A DNA stretch of 64,000 bases from Macrotis lagotis (lineage: Eukaryota; Chordata; Mammalia; Peramelemorphia; Peramelidae). Positions 48,092 through 58,958 of this stretch are shown piece by piece. The DNA lies in contig NC_133666.1 in NCBI RefSeq assembly GCF_037893015.1, positions 744,001 to 808,000 of the forward strand. Reading direction: 5' to 3'. Each line of letters starts with the position of its first letter. Position 1 is the stretch's first letter. The notes beneath the pieces were generated by a model. That model was not told where the DNA came from and ran no database searches. It was given only the letters and a program-made list of their open reading frames with translations. Both the position numbers and the translations under genes were made by a program.

Positions 48092-48477
48092 TTTTTTATT
48101 AATCTTTTATTTGTTTTCCAATTATATACAATAGTAGTTTCTTTTTGTAAGGTTTTAAATTTTACAATTCCCCCCCACCCTCCTTTCCCTTCCCCCACCC
48201 TCCCATAGAAGGCAGTCTGATCATCTTAGCATATTTCCATGCTATATGTTGATTGAAATTGAATATGTTGAAAGAGAAATCATCTCCTTGAGGAGAAAAT
48301 AAAATATTAGAGATAGCAAAAGTATGTACAAAAGACACTTTTTTTTACAAAAAAAAAATGAAGGTAATAGACTGGTCTTTGTTTGACCTCCACAGTTTTC
48401 TCTCTGGATACAGATGGAATTCTCTGTTGCAGGTACCCTAAAATTGTCCCTGGTTATTGCACTGATGGAATGAGTAA
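48092..48477 (-). mobile_element. L1 3' UTR fragment
   Basis: On the plus strand it starts with a T-rich run, then TTTTACAATTCCCCCCCACC, AGAAGGCAGTCTG, GGTCTTTGTTTGACCTCCAC, and CTCTCTGGATACAGATGGAA. It is collinear with 61157-61510. Only the UTR end was inserted or survives. Confidence 0.8.
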
Positions 48478-48617
48478 TTCCATTACAGACCCCAAAACCT
48501 TAAGATCGGATGATAATCTATGCCACATTAATCTTTTAAAAACCCCAAAGAATAGCAGGATTCACATTTTAAACCATTTGTTTTAGTCATATTGAAATTA
48601 GGAGAAGCTAAAATTGA

Positions 48618-48771
48618 TTTTTTTTTATTTGTGCAAGGCAGTGGGGTTAAGCGACTTGCCCAAGGTCATATAGCTAAGTAAGTATTATATCTGTCAGACT
48701 GGATGTGAACTCAGGTCCTCTAGACTCCAGGAGTTGTTGCTCTATCCACTGCCCCACCTAGCTGCCCCCCA
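48618..48771 (-). mobile_element. Marsupial CORE-SINE
   Basis: T-run start, GTGCAAGGCAGTGGGGTTAA, and end CCACCTAGCTGCCCCCC. Moderately diverged. Confidence 0.85.
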
Positions 48772-49768
48772 GGATAGGATAAATGAAAATTACACCTGGA
48801 TTTATATACATAAGCTTCAGTTTTAGCATTCTGGGTTACACTTTTTGTATGCATTCAAATTTCTGGGGTGCATCATTTCCCACTGCTAGAGATTTTGTTA
48901 AAGTAGCAGTTTGCTGTTAGCATCTTAATTTTGCCTCTGAGCACAACTTCATTCAGGTCAAATATGGATTCCAAATTCCAAAAGGAATGCATTAACTTAA
49001 TTTTTAACTGTTCACTTCTATAATTTTTTAAATTTCCTCATAGGTTCTTTACCTACTTAAGACTATATTTTTATGTTAAATATACCTTTCCCAAACTTTT
49101 TACAACTTCCATTTTTCCTTTGAACTTTCTACTCTCTTCCCAAGTCTTTCAAAATTCATTTTACAAGTTTCCTTCTTTATTATTTTTTAATATACTGGAA
49201 GTTTAATTCTACTTCAGAATATTCTTTTTTTTTTCTAATTAACATTGTTTTTGATGTTTGGAGCACACATGGCCATCCACAGCTCTTACTCATATCTAAA
49301 AGAATACATTTTTAAAACCTTTGTATCATCCCCCAAATTTCCTTTTTTGTTATGATTTAAATATCCCCCCAAAAGACAATAATGCCAACCAAATCCTCTT
49401 AAATATGTTCGTACTCTTTAAAGCACTCATAGCCTTAGCAACAAAACACTTTCAAGTTACTTTATCAATTTCATGGTGATAAATGATATTTATTTCAAAA
49501 TTTAAAATGTAGATTGGAAAAATATGTTTAAGTTTTGTTAACCCTCTTTGTCCTTAGGCTAAAATGAAACAGCAAAGTTAGTTTTATAAATGAAGTTTAA
49601 TTCTCTAGGATCTTAGCAAAACATACACCCATGGCTGGAGGGCATCCTGGTGAACACCAAGTAAAGCAGAAAATTGGGGGGACAATTGATACAGAATGAA
49701 CACAGAATCATAAAACTTTTAGTGGCCAACTAATCAGGCTACACATCTGTATGCCACTGATTACTTTT
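48772..49768. other. Unassigned AT-rich DNA
   Basis: No recognised gene or repeat. It lies next to a possible LTR on its right and could be decayed retroviral interior, but I see no supporting motif. Confidence 0.35.
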
Positions 49769-50460
49769 GTGTAGGACGAATGTAACCACTTAAATAAATA
49801 TCGGAGATTTCTCAAGGTATGAAGAGAAAAAGCTTTATTCGATTCTCGAGAAGCAGACCCCACTCAGCCTTAAAGATGGAGAATGAGCCAAAGCGGCAAA
49901 GACCCCAAAGGTCATATATTCTAGTGTGACCCCCCCCCCTACTGACCTATCCTCACCAGTGAGGAATGTGGTCTTCCCAATCTAAATTCCTAAACTAATC
50001 TAAAGGGGGAAAAATGCATATAGTTCAGAAACAGGATTACCCCCTTCAGTCCCAGGAATGTCTGGACTTCAACAGATAAGACAGGGTCAGTTGACTCTTT
50101 ACATTTTGGTTATGATACCCCAGAACTTGCTTCCCAGGGGAGGAGGGGCAGAAGAGATAAACAGTTCAACTATTTCCAACCTATAATATTTTCCTGAAGA
50201 AATCTCAAGCCTTGTGCCAATCACTGATGATTATCTAACGCATCCATAAGATCTGTTCCTGTGTCAAACCTGGCAAGATCTGATTTTCTCCAGGCTTGTG
50301 ATCTCCAAAGTGTTAAAAAGATAAGAATCCATTTCTTGGCTATAGGACCAGAGCAGTCTTCCGGTCTGTCTTCTCAGGGTGCGATACCGAACTAGAAAGC
50401 CATTCTTTGAGATGCACATTTGAAGAAGACTGCACAAAGTTAAAGCTCTCAAAAAGAACA
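49769..50460 (-). mobile_element. Possible solo LTR fossil
   Basis: On the minus strand a polyadenylation signal (near 49838) is followed about 60-70 bases later by sequence ending in CA at 49769, as in the R-U5 end of an LTR. The other edge is not defined. No matching second LTR was seen, so this may be a solo LTR or unrelated sequence. Old and broken. Confidence 0.3.
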
Positions 50461-50575
50461 GACTGGGGCAGGGAAGGGGTGGGGGGGGGGCACATCCTGA
50501 AACTTTTAATCCTCAATGAGGGCTGATAGAAGAACTTGTAATTAGAACTAGAGAGATCAAGACATGGTAATAAAC

Positions 50576-50723
50576 TCTTTTTTTAGGCTTTTGCAAGGCA
50601 AATGGGGTTAAGTGGCTTGCCCAAGGCCACACGGCTAAGTAATTATGAAGTGTCTGAGGCCTGACTCAGGGACTCCTGACTCCAGGGCCGGTGCTCTATC
50701 CACTACACCACCTAGCCGCCCCA
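50576..50723 (-). mobile_element. Marsupial CORE-SINE
   Basis: Tail-first on the plus strand (TTTTTTTAGGCTTTTGCAAG), ending CACCACCTAGCCGCCCC. TAATAAACTCTT on the left and TAATGAACTCTT on the right form a near-perfect target-site duplication. Confidence 0.9.
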
Positions 50724-51829
50724 GTAATGAACTCTTAAAGGATATTAGACTAGACAGTGTTGTCCGATCTAATTGGCATCCAAAGTCCACCAGAACCTTT
50801 GACAGAAAAGAGGCCCTAGTTTGGAACCTCACAAACACTCAACACAACCTAAATAGCCAGTTCCCTCTTGGAGTCACAGTTTCTTAAAACATTCTTTGAC
50901 TTTAAAACTAGCAACTAGCTGAGAGACAGACAGACAAAGACAGAGAGCTGCACCTTTGAGAAATACATTATTAGTTATCAGAGTAGAGTTTAAGAAATGA
51001 ATGGCCTAATGTCTGGTCAGGCTTAGGTCACCAAATGGACCTTCAGGAGACCTCATAGCACTGGGACCTCAGGATAAATCCCCAAATCTTTGATCCTTTG
51101 GTGTCTCACCCACATTTTAGGTTCAGCCTCCCTAGTCCCAGCCTGCGCCTTCATATTTAAGTGGAAACAGCTGAGGAACCATCCATCCTTTCCAGGAGGA
51201 AGCCCAGTGTGATTCCCTTGGGAGAGTGGTTGTTTCTTTAATAAAGATATTATAGGCTTGTTTCTCTTATTTTTCTAGTCCATGTGGTATCTTCCCATTC
51301 CCTCAACAGCCTCCCTAAGGGACTCTGGAGGAAATGACCACCAGGTTTTCCTCATTTCCCCCTTTGTTTCTTTGGATTCTTTGGATTTCTTTGGACTCCT
51401 TTGGATTCTTATTTCCCATCCTGCTTATTTGTCAGAAAGTCCTTGTGGTCTTGTGAACTTCACTTACCTCATTCTCCTAGCACACCCTGTCTCTGACCCA
51501 GCAGGATTCCTAACCAGCAACACTTGTTAGTCTTCCTTTCTTCCTTTGGTACTATAGAGGTTACAGCCTCTCCAAAGTGCCTAGTTCCCCCAGGGGAATC
51601 TCTGCCCCATGACATTTCCCACTCCCCTGTTATGTGTAGGCCCAAATATTGACCATTTTTAACTGATTTAAAAAATAAGAAGGGAGATATTTTTGATAGA
51701 CCCATTCACTTTTTCCAATAGAATTTTATTTATCAATGATCTTTAAGAAAAACTAAAACTAACAATGGAAACCACTCTATCTTGGTTGGGGTTAAATAAA
51801 ACTTTGAATTGGAGCTAAACCTGATGACA
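50724..51829. other. Unassigned sequence
   Basis: No recognised gene. A TTTCTTTAATAAAGATATTA run near 51233 resembles an LTR polyadenylation region on the plus strand, but nothing else supports an LTR. The stretch 51360-51410 is a short imperfect TTTGGATTCTT-type tandem repeat. Confidence 0.35.
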
Positions 51830-52912
51830 CTTTTTTATATAAACTTTTAAATTTATTTAGTTATTTATTTTGAATTTTACAATTTTCCACTTATTCTTGC
51901 TTCCCTCCACCCCCCCCCCCACAGAAGGCAGCCTGTTAGTCTTGATATTGTTTCCATGCTATACACTGATCTCAGTTGAATGTGATGAGAGAGAAATCAG
52001 ATCCTTAAGGAAGAAACATAAAGTATAAGAGAGAGCAAGATCAGACAATAAGATATCAGGTTTTTTTTCCCATAAATTAAAAGTAATAGTCCTTGGTCTT
52101 TGTTCAAACTCCACAATTCTTTCTCTGGATACAGATGGTATTCTCCATCACAGACAGTCCCAAATTGTCCCTGGTTGTTGCACTGATGGAATGAGCAAGT
52201 TCATCAAGGTTGATCATCACCCCCATGTGGCTGTTAGGGTGTACCATGTTCTTCTGGTTCTGCTCCTCTCTCTCAGCATCAGTTCACTTAAATCCTTCCA
52301 GGCTTTTCTGAATTCCCATCCCTCCTGGTTTCTAATATAACCATAGTGTTCCATAACATACATGGACCACAGTTTGTTAAGCCATTCCCCAACTGATGGA
52401 CATTTACTTGATTTCCAATTTTTTGCCACCCCAAAAAGGGCTGCTATGTATATTTTTGTACAAGTGACGTTTTTATCTTTTTTCATCTCTTCAGACTCAG
52501 TAGCCACCACTCTATTTCTTAGCCAGTACCAGACAATTTTGATGACTGATGCATTATAATGTAATTTTAGATCTGATAGGGCTAAACCTCCTTTTTGGCA
52601 CTTTTTTTTCATTAAATCCCTAGATATTTTTGATTTTTTATGTCTCCATATGAATTTACTTACAATTTTTTCTAACTCATTAAAGTAACTTTTTAGAATT
52701 TTGATTGGTAGGGCACTAAACAAGTAGTCTAATTTTCATAGAATTGTCATTTTTATTATGTTAGCTTGGCCTATCCATGAGCAGTTGATATTTGCTCAGT
52801 TATTTAAATCTGATTTAATTTGTGTGAGAAGTGTTTTGTAATTGTTTTCAAAAAGTTTCTGAGTCTGCCTTGGCAGGTAGACTCCCAGGTATTTTATATT
52901 GTCTGAAGTCTG
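51830..52912 (-). mobile_element. L1 3' end with in-frame internal deletion
   Basis: The 3' UTR is at 51830-52210. The ORF2 C-terminus is open at 52217-52723 (168 codons) and joins a WYWLRNRVVAT-type segment directly to an MKKDKNVTCTKIYI-type segment. In the copies at 9556-10700 and 61593-62660 these are separated by several hundred bases. CTGATGACACT on the left and CTGATGAGACT at 52909 suggest a target-site duplication. Confidence 0.85.
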
Positions 52913-52920
52913 ATGAGACT

Positions 52921-53063
52921 TTTTTTTTGCTAGTCAATGGGGTTAAGTGGCTTGCCCAAGGCCACACAGCTAGGCAATTATTAAGTGTCTGAGGTCAGAT
53001 TTGAACTCAGGTACTCCTGACTCCAGGGCTGGTGTTCTATCCACTATGCCACCTAGCTGCTCC
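52921..53063 (-). mobile_element. Marsupial CORE-SINE at the L1 edge
   Basis: Tail-first on the plus strand, ending CCACCTAGCTGCTCC. TGATGAGACTTTTT flanks both sides (52910 and 53065), a clear target-site duplication. Confidence 0.9.
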
Positions 53064-53159
53064 CTGATGAGACTTTTTGATATAGAAATAGTCATAGGAA
53101 AATTCCTCCTTCCTTTCTTCAACCTTACTTGGCATGAGCTGATATATCCATAAACCTGA

Positions 53160-53215
53160 TGAGACTTTTTTTAAATAAACTTTTAAATTTATTTATTTAT
53201 TTTGAATTTAACAAT
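53160..53215 (-). repeat. Short duplicate of the L1 3' edge
   Basis: AAACCTGATGAGACTTTTTT followed by AAATAAACTTTTAAATTTAT closely repeats the left edge of the L1 at 51816-51890 including its flank. It is either a second tiny L1 3' insertion at a similar target or a local duplication. Confidence 0.5.
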
Positions 53216-53774
53216 TACCCATGTGTCTTATCTCCAGAGCCATATCGATAGCCCTTTTTCTTGGGAATAGCTTACTCTCTCTGGTCTGTGGAGACTCCCA
53301 TAGATCTTGCTTTTACCAGTAAATCATCTCCTCATCTCTTTCCCCGGGAAATTAGATCAAAGATTCCAACATTTACACATTTGGCACTGGTGGGGAAGTG
53401 GAAGATCAAAATCTCCTATTTAAACTCAACTGGCTTTCCCAATGCTAAGCAATCAAGATGGTTTGTACTGATTATCTCTTCCTACTCCTGAGCAAATTCA
53501 TTAAATTTTGGCTTAAAAGGGATCATTTGTTTCTGGATGTGTTCTCTCACAAAACTGATATTGCAGTGGGGTACCAGAGAACACAGACTGGGGACTTTGA
53601 CCCTTTGTGGGGGAGGATTCCCCTCTGGTTAACATTTACATCTTCAATTACTGTCAATATACTACCAAAAAAACCTAAAACCAAACTCTCAAAATCACAA
53701 ACACTAACAATTATAAACAAATCTTTTCTATGTATTGTTTATTTAGTAAACATTATCATTAGAAGTCCAAAGCA
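53216..53774. other. Unassigned sequence with open frames
   Basis: Two overlapping plus-strand open stretches (53261-53491 and 53458-53802) have no domain that I recognise. The second runs into a SINE. They are probably fortuitous or retroelement debris. Confidence 0.3.
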
Positions 53775-53918
53775 TGGGTTAACTAGGTGGCACAGAGGAT
53801 AGAGCACAGGCTGGGAAATCAAGGGGACCTGAGTTCAAATCTGACCTCAGACACTTAACAATTACCTAGCTGTGTGACCTTGGACAAGTCACTTAACACT
53901 ATTGTCTTACAAAAAAAT
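53775..53918 (+). mobile_element. Marsupial CORE-SINE
   Basis: Head ACTAGGTGGCACAGAGGATA, B box GAGTTCAAATCTGACC, CORE segment and TTGTCTTACAAAAAAA tail. CCAAAGCAT on the left and TCAAAGCAT on the right suggest a short target-site duplication. Confidence 0.85.
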
Positions 53919-54472
53919 TCAAAGCATATCATTAAGTCCCTCTGAATGGAACAATTAAGAATAGGTTACAAATCCCAAATTCTTGAACACAGCTTCTGCT
54001 TATAACTTGAAATATCTAAGCTTGACAGAACTATACAAAATAATAAATAAAACCATGAAATATCAAGCAGAATAAGGTTTTAGGAACAGGAATGTCAGTT
54101 TTGAGGAAGCACTGGAATAAAGAGAGTAGAAGATATTCAGATGCTAGGTAATGACACTAAAGAAATGAAATTTTAGAACAGACCATGTCAGGAATGTAAG
54201 GATTCATAAATGAGAGCCTGAGAAGAGTCTCTAAAAGATGGCATAACTGATCCAGGAGAGAACAGTAAAGTTCTGTCTTAGAGTGTGCTCAGTTTCTCTG
54301 TGTCATATCTGTCTCATAGGATTCTTAGAATTTATAATAATCTTCTGTGAAATGCAAAAATTGAAATGCAAAATATTGTACATTTCAAGAGTTGCTTTAA
54401 ATATATTCTGAATATTTGCAGGTAAATAATGTATAACATGCTAAAGAATTAGAAAGATAGTGATTAGTTCTG
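53919..54472. other. Unassigned AT-rich DNA
   Basis: No gene or recognised repeat. It is the pre-insertion left flank of the HAL1. Confidence 0.4.
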
Positions 54473-55616
54473 AAAATTTGCATGTGGTGGGCGGAGCCAA
54501 GTGGCGATAGGAGAAGAGCCTCTCTTAGGTGCTCTCTCTATATAATATTTCAAAACTCATAAAATAATGACTAACTAAATTTTCGAGAGACAGAACCCAC
54601 AGAGGGATGCAGTGAGGCATTTCTCCAGTCCAAGGTAACCTGGAAAATAGTGGAAAGGCTCCGCTCCATGGGGTTAGGGGGCAGCCTGCCAGAGTGAAGG
54701 AACTTCAGCTTCCTGGAGGCAGCCCCAGGGCTCCGAGGAGCCTCAGCTTACCACAACAGTGGGAGCAGTTTCCTGATTTACACCCCGGGGAGCACTGGGC
54801 ACAACTTGGGAAAATCAGCATGGGGGGGGGGGACCTCTGCCAGAGTGAGCATATGAAACCCAGCCCTCAGGGCACTCAGCAAGCAGTGTGGCTGTGACAG
54901 CCTACATCCAAGAACCAGAACCAACAGGAGACCCCAGACAACTGAGCCTTGAGTGCTCAGCATACCTAAGGTAGGGGAGTGGAGAGACACTTCCAAGGTC
55001 TGTCCTCTGTACCTGGAACAGGACTCTGGGGCTCTGACCACATTCAGATTCTGATCACAGTCTAGGCCCCCCATAAAACAGCAGGGCTCCCCTCCACCTC
55101 AGCCCTGTGGCAGAGGGGTGTCCTCGTGGTCATTCACAGACCAGGAGGGAAGACAGAGCCTCACACTGAGATCCTTGTGGAGGGGTGTCCCAATAATACT
55201 CAAAAGCTCAGGAATCACCCCCAAACCAGGTGCAGGCTGGGGAAATGAGTAAATAGAGAAAAAAGAGGAATACCTTTGAGAAATACATTATGATCCCAAG
55301 AAGAATCAAAATACTCAATTTGAAGATGAGGAAGTACAAGCTCCTGCATCCAAAGACTGCAAGAAAAACGGAAAATGGGTTCAGGCTATGACAGAGCTCA
55401 AAACAGATTTTGAAAATCAAGTAAGGGAGATACAAGAAAAACTGGGAAAAGAAATGAGAGAGATTCAGAAAAAAACATGAAAAATAAGTCAGCAGCTTAG
55501 TCAAGGGGATCCAAAAGAATGCTGAAGAAATAACATGTTAAAAATCAGTTTAGGTCAAATGGATAAAACAGTTCAAAAAGTTATTGAGGAGAAGAAGGCT
55601 TTAAAAAGCAAAACTG

Positions 55617-55770
55617 GGGGCGGCTAGGTGTTGTAGTGGATAAAGCACCGGCCCTGTAGTCAGGAGTACCTGGGTTCAAATCTGGTCTCATACACTTAAT
55701 AATTACCTAGCTATGTGGCCTTGGGCAAGCCACTTAACTCCGTTTGCCTTGCAAAAAACCTAAAAGAAAA
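55617..55770 (+). mobile_element. CORE-SINE inserted in HAL1 ORF1
   Basis: Head GGGCGGCTAGGTGTTGTAGT to tail GCCTTGCAAAAAACCTAAAA. AAAAAGCAAAACTGG before and AAAAAGCAGAAATGG after are an imperfect target-site duplication. It interrupts the coiled-coil part of ORF1. Confidence 0.9.
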
Positions 55771-56989
55771 AAAAAAGCAGAAATGGCCAGATGGAAAAAA
55801 AGAGATAAAGTTCTCTGACGAAAACAAATCCTTCAGAAGTAGAATGGAACTAAAGGAAACTGTTGACTTTACGAGAAGTCAAGACACAATATTTCAACAC
55901 CCAAAGAATGAAAAATTAGAAGAAAATTTGAAACATCTCATCGAAACAAACAACTGATCTGGAAAACAGATTCAGGAAATATAATTTAAAAATTATTGGG
56001 ATACCTAAATGTCATGATCAGGAAAAGAGCCTTGACCTCATTTTTAAAGAATTCCTACAGGAAAATTGCCCAGATATCCTAGAAGCAGAGGGCAAAATAG
56101 AAATTGAGAGAATCCACTGATCTCCCTGAGAAAGAGATAAAAAAACAACCCCCAGGAATATTATATCCAAGTTCCAGTACTTCCAAGTTAGAGAGAACAT
56201 ATTATAAGCAGCCAGAAGGACACAATTCAAATATTGTAGAGCTGCAGTAAGGATCACACAGAATTTAACAGAAACTACAATAAAGTGTTGTAGGGCTTGG
56301 AATATAATATTCTGGAAGGCAAAAAGAGTTTGGAGTGCAACCAAGAATCAACTACCCAGCAAAACTGAGTGTCCTCTTCCAGGGAAAAAGGATGGATTTT
56401 TAATGAACCACAGGAATTTCAAATGTTCCTGTTAAAATGGCCAAAGCTGAACAGAAAGTTTGATATTCAAATACAGGACTCAGGTGAAGCATAGAGAGTG
56501 GAGGAGAAAGGGAAAATATGAGGGACTTAATGATGGTGAACTGCATGTATTCCTGCATAGAAAAATAATACTGATAATACTCATATGAACCTTCTCAGTT
56601 AATAGAGCAGGTAGAAGGAGCTTTTATAGATGAAGCACAGGAGAAAGCTGAATTTAAAGATATAATATAGTGTAAAATGGAGTCAGTGGCTAAAAGGGAA
56701 AATGTAATGGGAGAAAGAAAAAGGAGAGGGGGAATAGGCCAAGATATTTCATATAATAAGATTTTTCTTTATTACAATGAGCTATTGCAATGATATGGAA
56801 GAGGGGAAAGCAAGGGGGAATGAGGGAATCTTTGCTCTCATCAGAGGTGGCTCAGAGAGGAAACAGCATATATACTCAATGGGGTATAGACATCTAGAGT
56901 AAGAAGGAGTGAAGGGGGATGGGGGAAGGGGGGATGTGAGTGGTGGAGGAGAGGGTGGACCATGGGGGAGAGTGGTCAGATATAACACA

Positions 56990-57145
56990 TTTTCTTTTTT
57001 ATTTCTTGCAAGGGGCTGGGATTGGATGGCCTGTCCGGGACCACAGGGCTGGGTGGGTGCTGGGCCTTAGGGGTGGTATGTGGGCTCGGGGCCTCTTGGC
57101 CCCAGGGCTGGTGATCTATCTGCTGTGCCACTCAGCTACCCTACA
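56990..57145 (-). mobile_element. GC-rich SINE variant in HAL1 3' region
   Basis: Tail-first from TTTTATTTCTTGCAAGGGGC to TGTGCCACTCAGCTACCC. It is strongly G-enriched relative to the other copies, like those at 37626 and 57396, and antisense to the HAL1. Confidence 0.75.
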
Positions 57146-57344
57146 ACATATTTAAGAAGAGGGAGAGAGTGAAAGGAGAGAGAAAATATAGTGTATGGTA
57201 GTGGGTGAAGTATGAATGGAGGGAGTTGTGATCAGTAATGGCAACAGTGGGAAAATATGGAAGTAGCTCTTCTGATGGACTTATCCTAAAGAATGTGATC
57301 CACCCATGACAGAGCTGGTGGTGTTAGAACACACAAACTGAAGA

Positions 57345-57395
57345 ACTTTTATTATTATTATATTATTATTATTGTTATTATTATTATTATTATTA
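57345..57395. repeat. (ATT)n microsatellite in HAL1
   Basis: Nearly pure TTA/ATT repeats, continuing after the SINE at 57542-57560. The same kind of repeat borders the SINEs in the 37-kb HAL1 tail. Confidence 0.85.
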
Positions 57396-57541
57396 GGGGG
57401 GGATTGTGGGACAGATGGGGTTGGGTGGCTTGCCCAGGGCCACACAGCTGGGTGACTGTTGGATGTCTGGGGCTGGATTTGAACCCGGGTGCTCCTGACT
57501 CCAGGGCTGGTGCTCTGTCCACTATGCCACCTAGCTGCCTC
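57396..57541 (-). mobile_element. GC-rich SINE variant at the HAL1 (ATT)n site
   Basis: It lies between two ATT-repeat stretches and runs from GGGGGGGATTGTGGGACAG to CCACCTAGCTGCCTC. The position and orientation relative to HAL1 match the SINE pair at 37432-37772. Confidence 0.8.
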
Positions 57542-57731
57542 TATTATTATTATTATTTTTATTTTTAATTTTAATTTTTTCCTCTTTCATTTACTTTATC
57601 ACTCATGAGAGTCTATACTTTTGGGGGGAGGGGTATTATGTTCACTTTTAAGCAAGGATATTTAATAATGTATAAAAAATTCATACAAAAATAAAATAAA
57701 TATAATAAAAAAAATAAAATTTGCCTGTGGT

Positions 57732-58639
57732 CACTAGTGTAAAAATAGGTTTAACATAATTGTCTGTGTGTAACCTACAGCGATTGCTTTCTTGCATAAG
57801 AGGGGTGGAAGAAAGGTAGGGACACAAATTTGAAACTCAAAACCTTACACAAAATTGATTCCTAAAATCTATCCTTACATGTCATTAGAAAAAAATAAAA
57901 TGCTATTAAATGCAAATAAGAAAACAAAATATGTATGTGGTATGATTCTTGTGCATAGTAAAGTGATCCAAATGATTCTTGTGCATAGTAAAGTAATCCA
58001 AAAAGAAAATCAAAAGTAAAATCCTTTTGAAACATATGAAATTAGGGCTTTAGAATCCAAACTATTAGCTCTTGGTAGCTCCTTTGACATTTATTATCCA
58101 GTCTTCCCAAGATCTTTCCAAGATCTATGTTGTGACGGTCCAGGAGTTTAAAATACTGAAATTCCTAGCTTGAAGATTATGCCTGCCCTCTCAAAGTCCA
58201 GATTTAGAGTGAAAAGCTTAGAGAACTTAGGAGATGTGGGGTGGCACTTGGTACATCTGACGTACGAGCTTAAAGAATTGGGAATTCAGTATTATCAGCT
58301 TGATGAGACTACAAAATCTGCAAGGCTAGAATTGTGAGGGCCTAGAGAAGAGGGAAGGGGAGATATACAGGGTCTGGGAATGGACAATTTCAGAAGCAAA
58401 AAGATTTGAGTAGTCATAGAGTGTTAAACCTGGTAGTTGCCATGCAGATGAAATGACAGAACTAGCAGTGGCCATTGAAAAGGGGACCTCAGAGCAAAAA
58501 CAGTCCTTAGGGCAACCAATGACAGATCTTGCAGGGACCTGGAAAACAGGAATAGACTTTCGAGTGGCAAATCTCACCCATGCCAAGGATGAATTTTTAA
58601 CTTGTCTTAATCCATTGCACAGCAAGAAGATGAAATCGG
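57732..58639. other. Unassigned sequence with a 30-base tandem duplication
   Basis: ATGATTCTTGTGCATAGTAA begins a 30-base unit at 57942-57971 that repeats at 57972-58001 with one change. No gene is seen. The 65-codon plus-strand frame near 58453 has no recognisable domain. Confidence 0.4.
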
Positions 58640-58958
58640 TCAATACATAAAGAAATGCAGCAGATTCACTGGAATGTCAAATATGGATTATAAAACTTCT
58701 ATACTTTGGTCACACAATGAGAAGATGTGACTTATTGGAAAAGACCCTAATATTGGAAAAGACAGAAGGCAAAGGTCAAAGCAGATGCTAGAGGAAAAGA
58801 TGGCTTGATAGCATCATGAAACCAAGGAAAAATAACTTGAACAGAATTTGACAGAGAGAGGAGGATGGAAGGAACTGCCTGGCATGCCAAAATCCACATA
58901 GTCACAGAGTGTGTGAAATGAATGAATTACTGAACAATAGCCAATATTCTTAGGAGTC
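58640..58958 (+). mobile_element. RTE/BovB-type LINE 3' fragment
   Basis: The plus strand reads LLYFGHTMRRCDLLEKT, then KRWLDSIMK, then a short tail with MNELLNN. These match the C-terminal end of RTE-clade (RTE-1/BovB) ORFs, which carry a YFGHxMRR..LEKT..GRRxRxxRMRWLDSIM pattern and end in a short repeat. Stops interrupt it. It is a 5'-truncated fossil, unrelated to the L1s around it. Confidence 0.7.

Larger units (their letters stand above)
54489..57715 (+). mobile_element. Full-length HAL1 (ORF1-only half-LINE)
   Basis: It starts with the L1-type 5' end GGGCGGAGCCAAGTGGCGAT and a GC-rich 5' UTR to about 55250. An ORF1 relic follows: a charged coiled-coil-like part (55310-55610 and 55780-55960) and an RRM/CTD-like part with IIGIPKCHDQEK and LQENCPDILEAEGK at 55990-56100. 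Then a 3' UTR ends in an A-rich tail. There is no ORF2. The flanks AAAATTTGCATGTGGT (54473-54488) and AAAATTTGCCTGTGGT (57716-57731) are a 16-base target-site duplication with one mismatch. ORF1 has frame breaks and stops. Three SINEs are nested inside. Confidence 0.85.

Noticed and set aside
53261-53802. Two overlapping open frames
   Set aside because: No recognisable domain, and the second ends in a SINE. Not supported as a gene.
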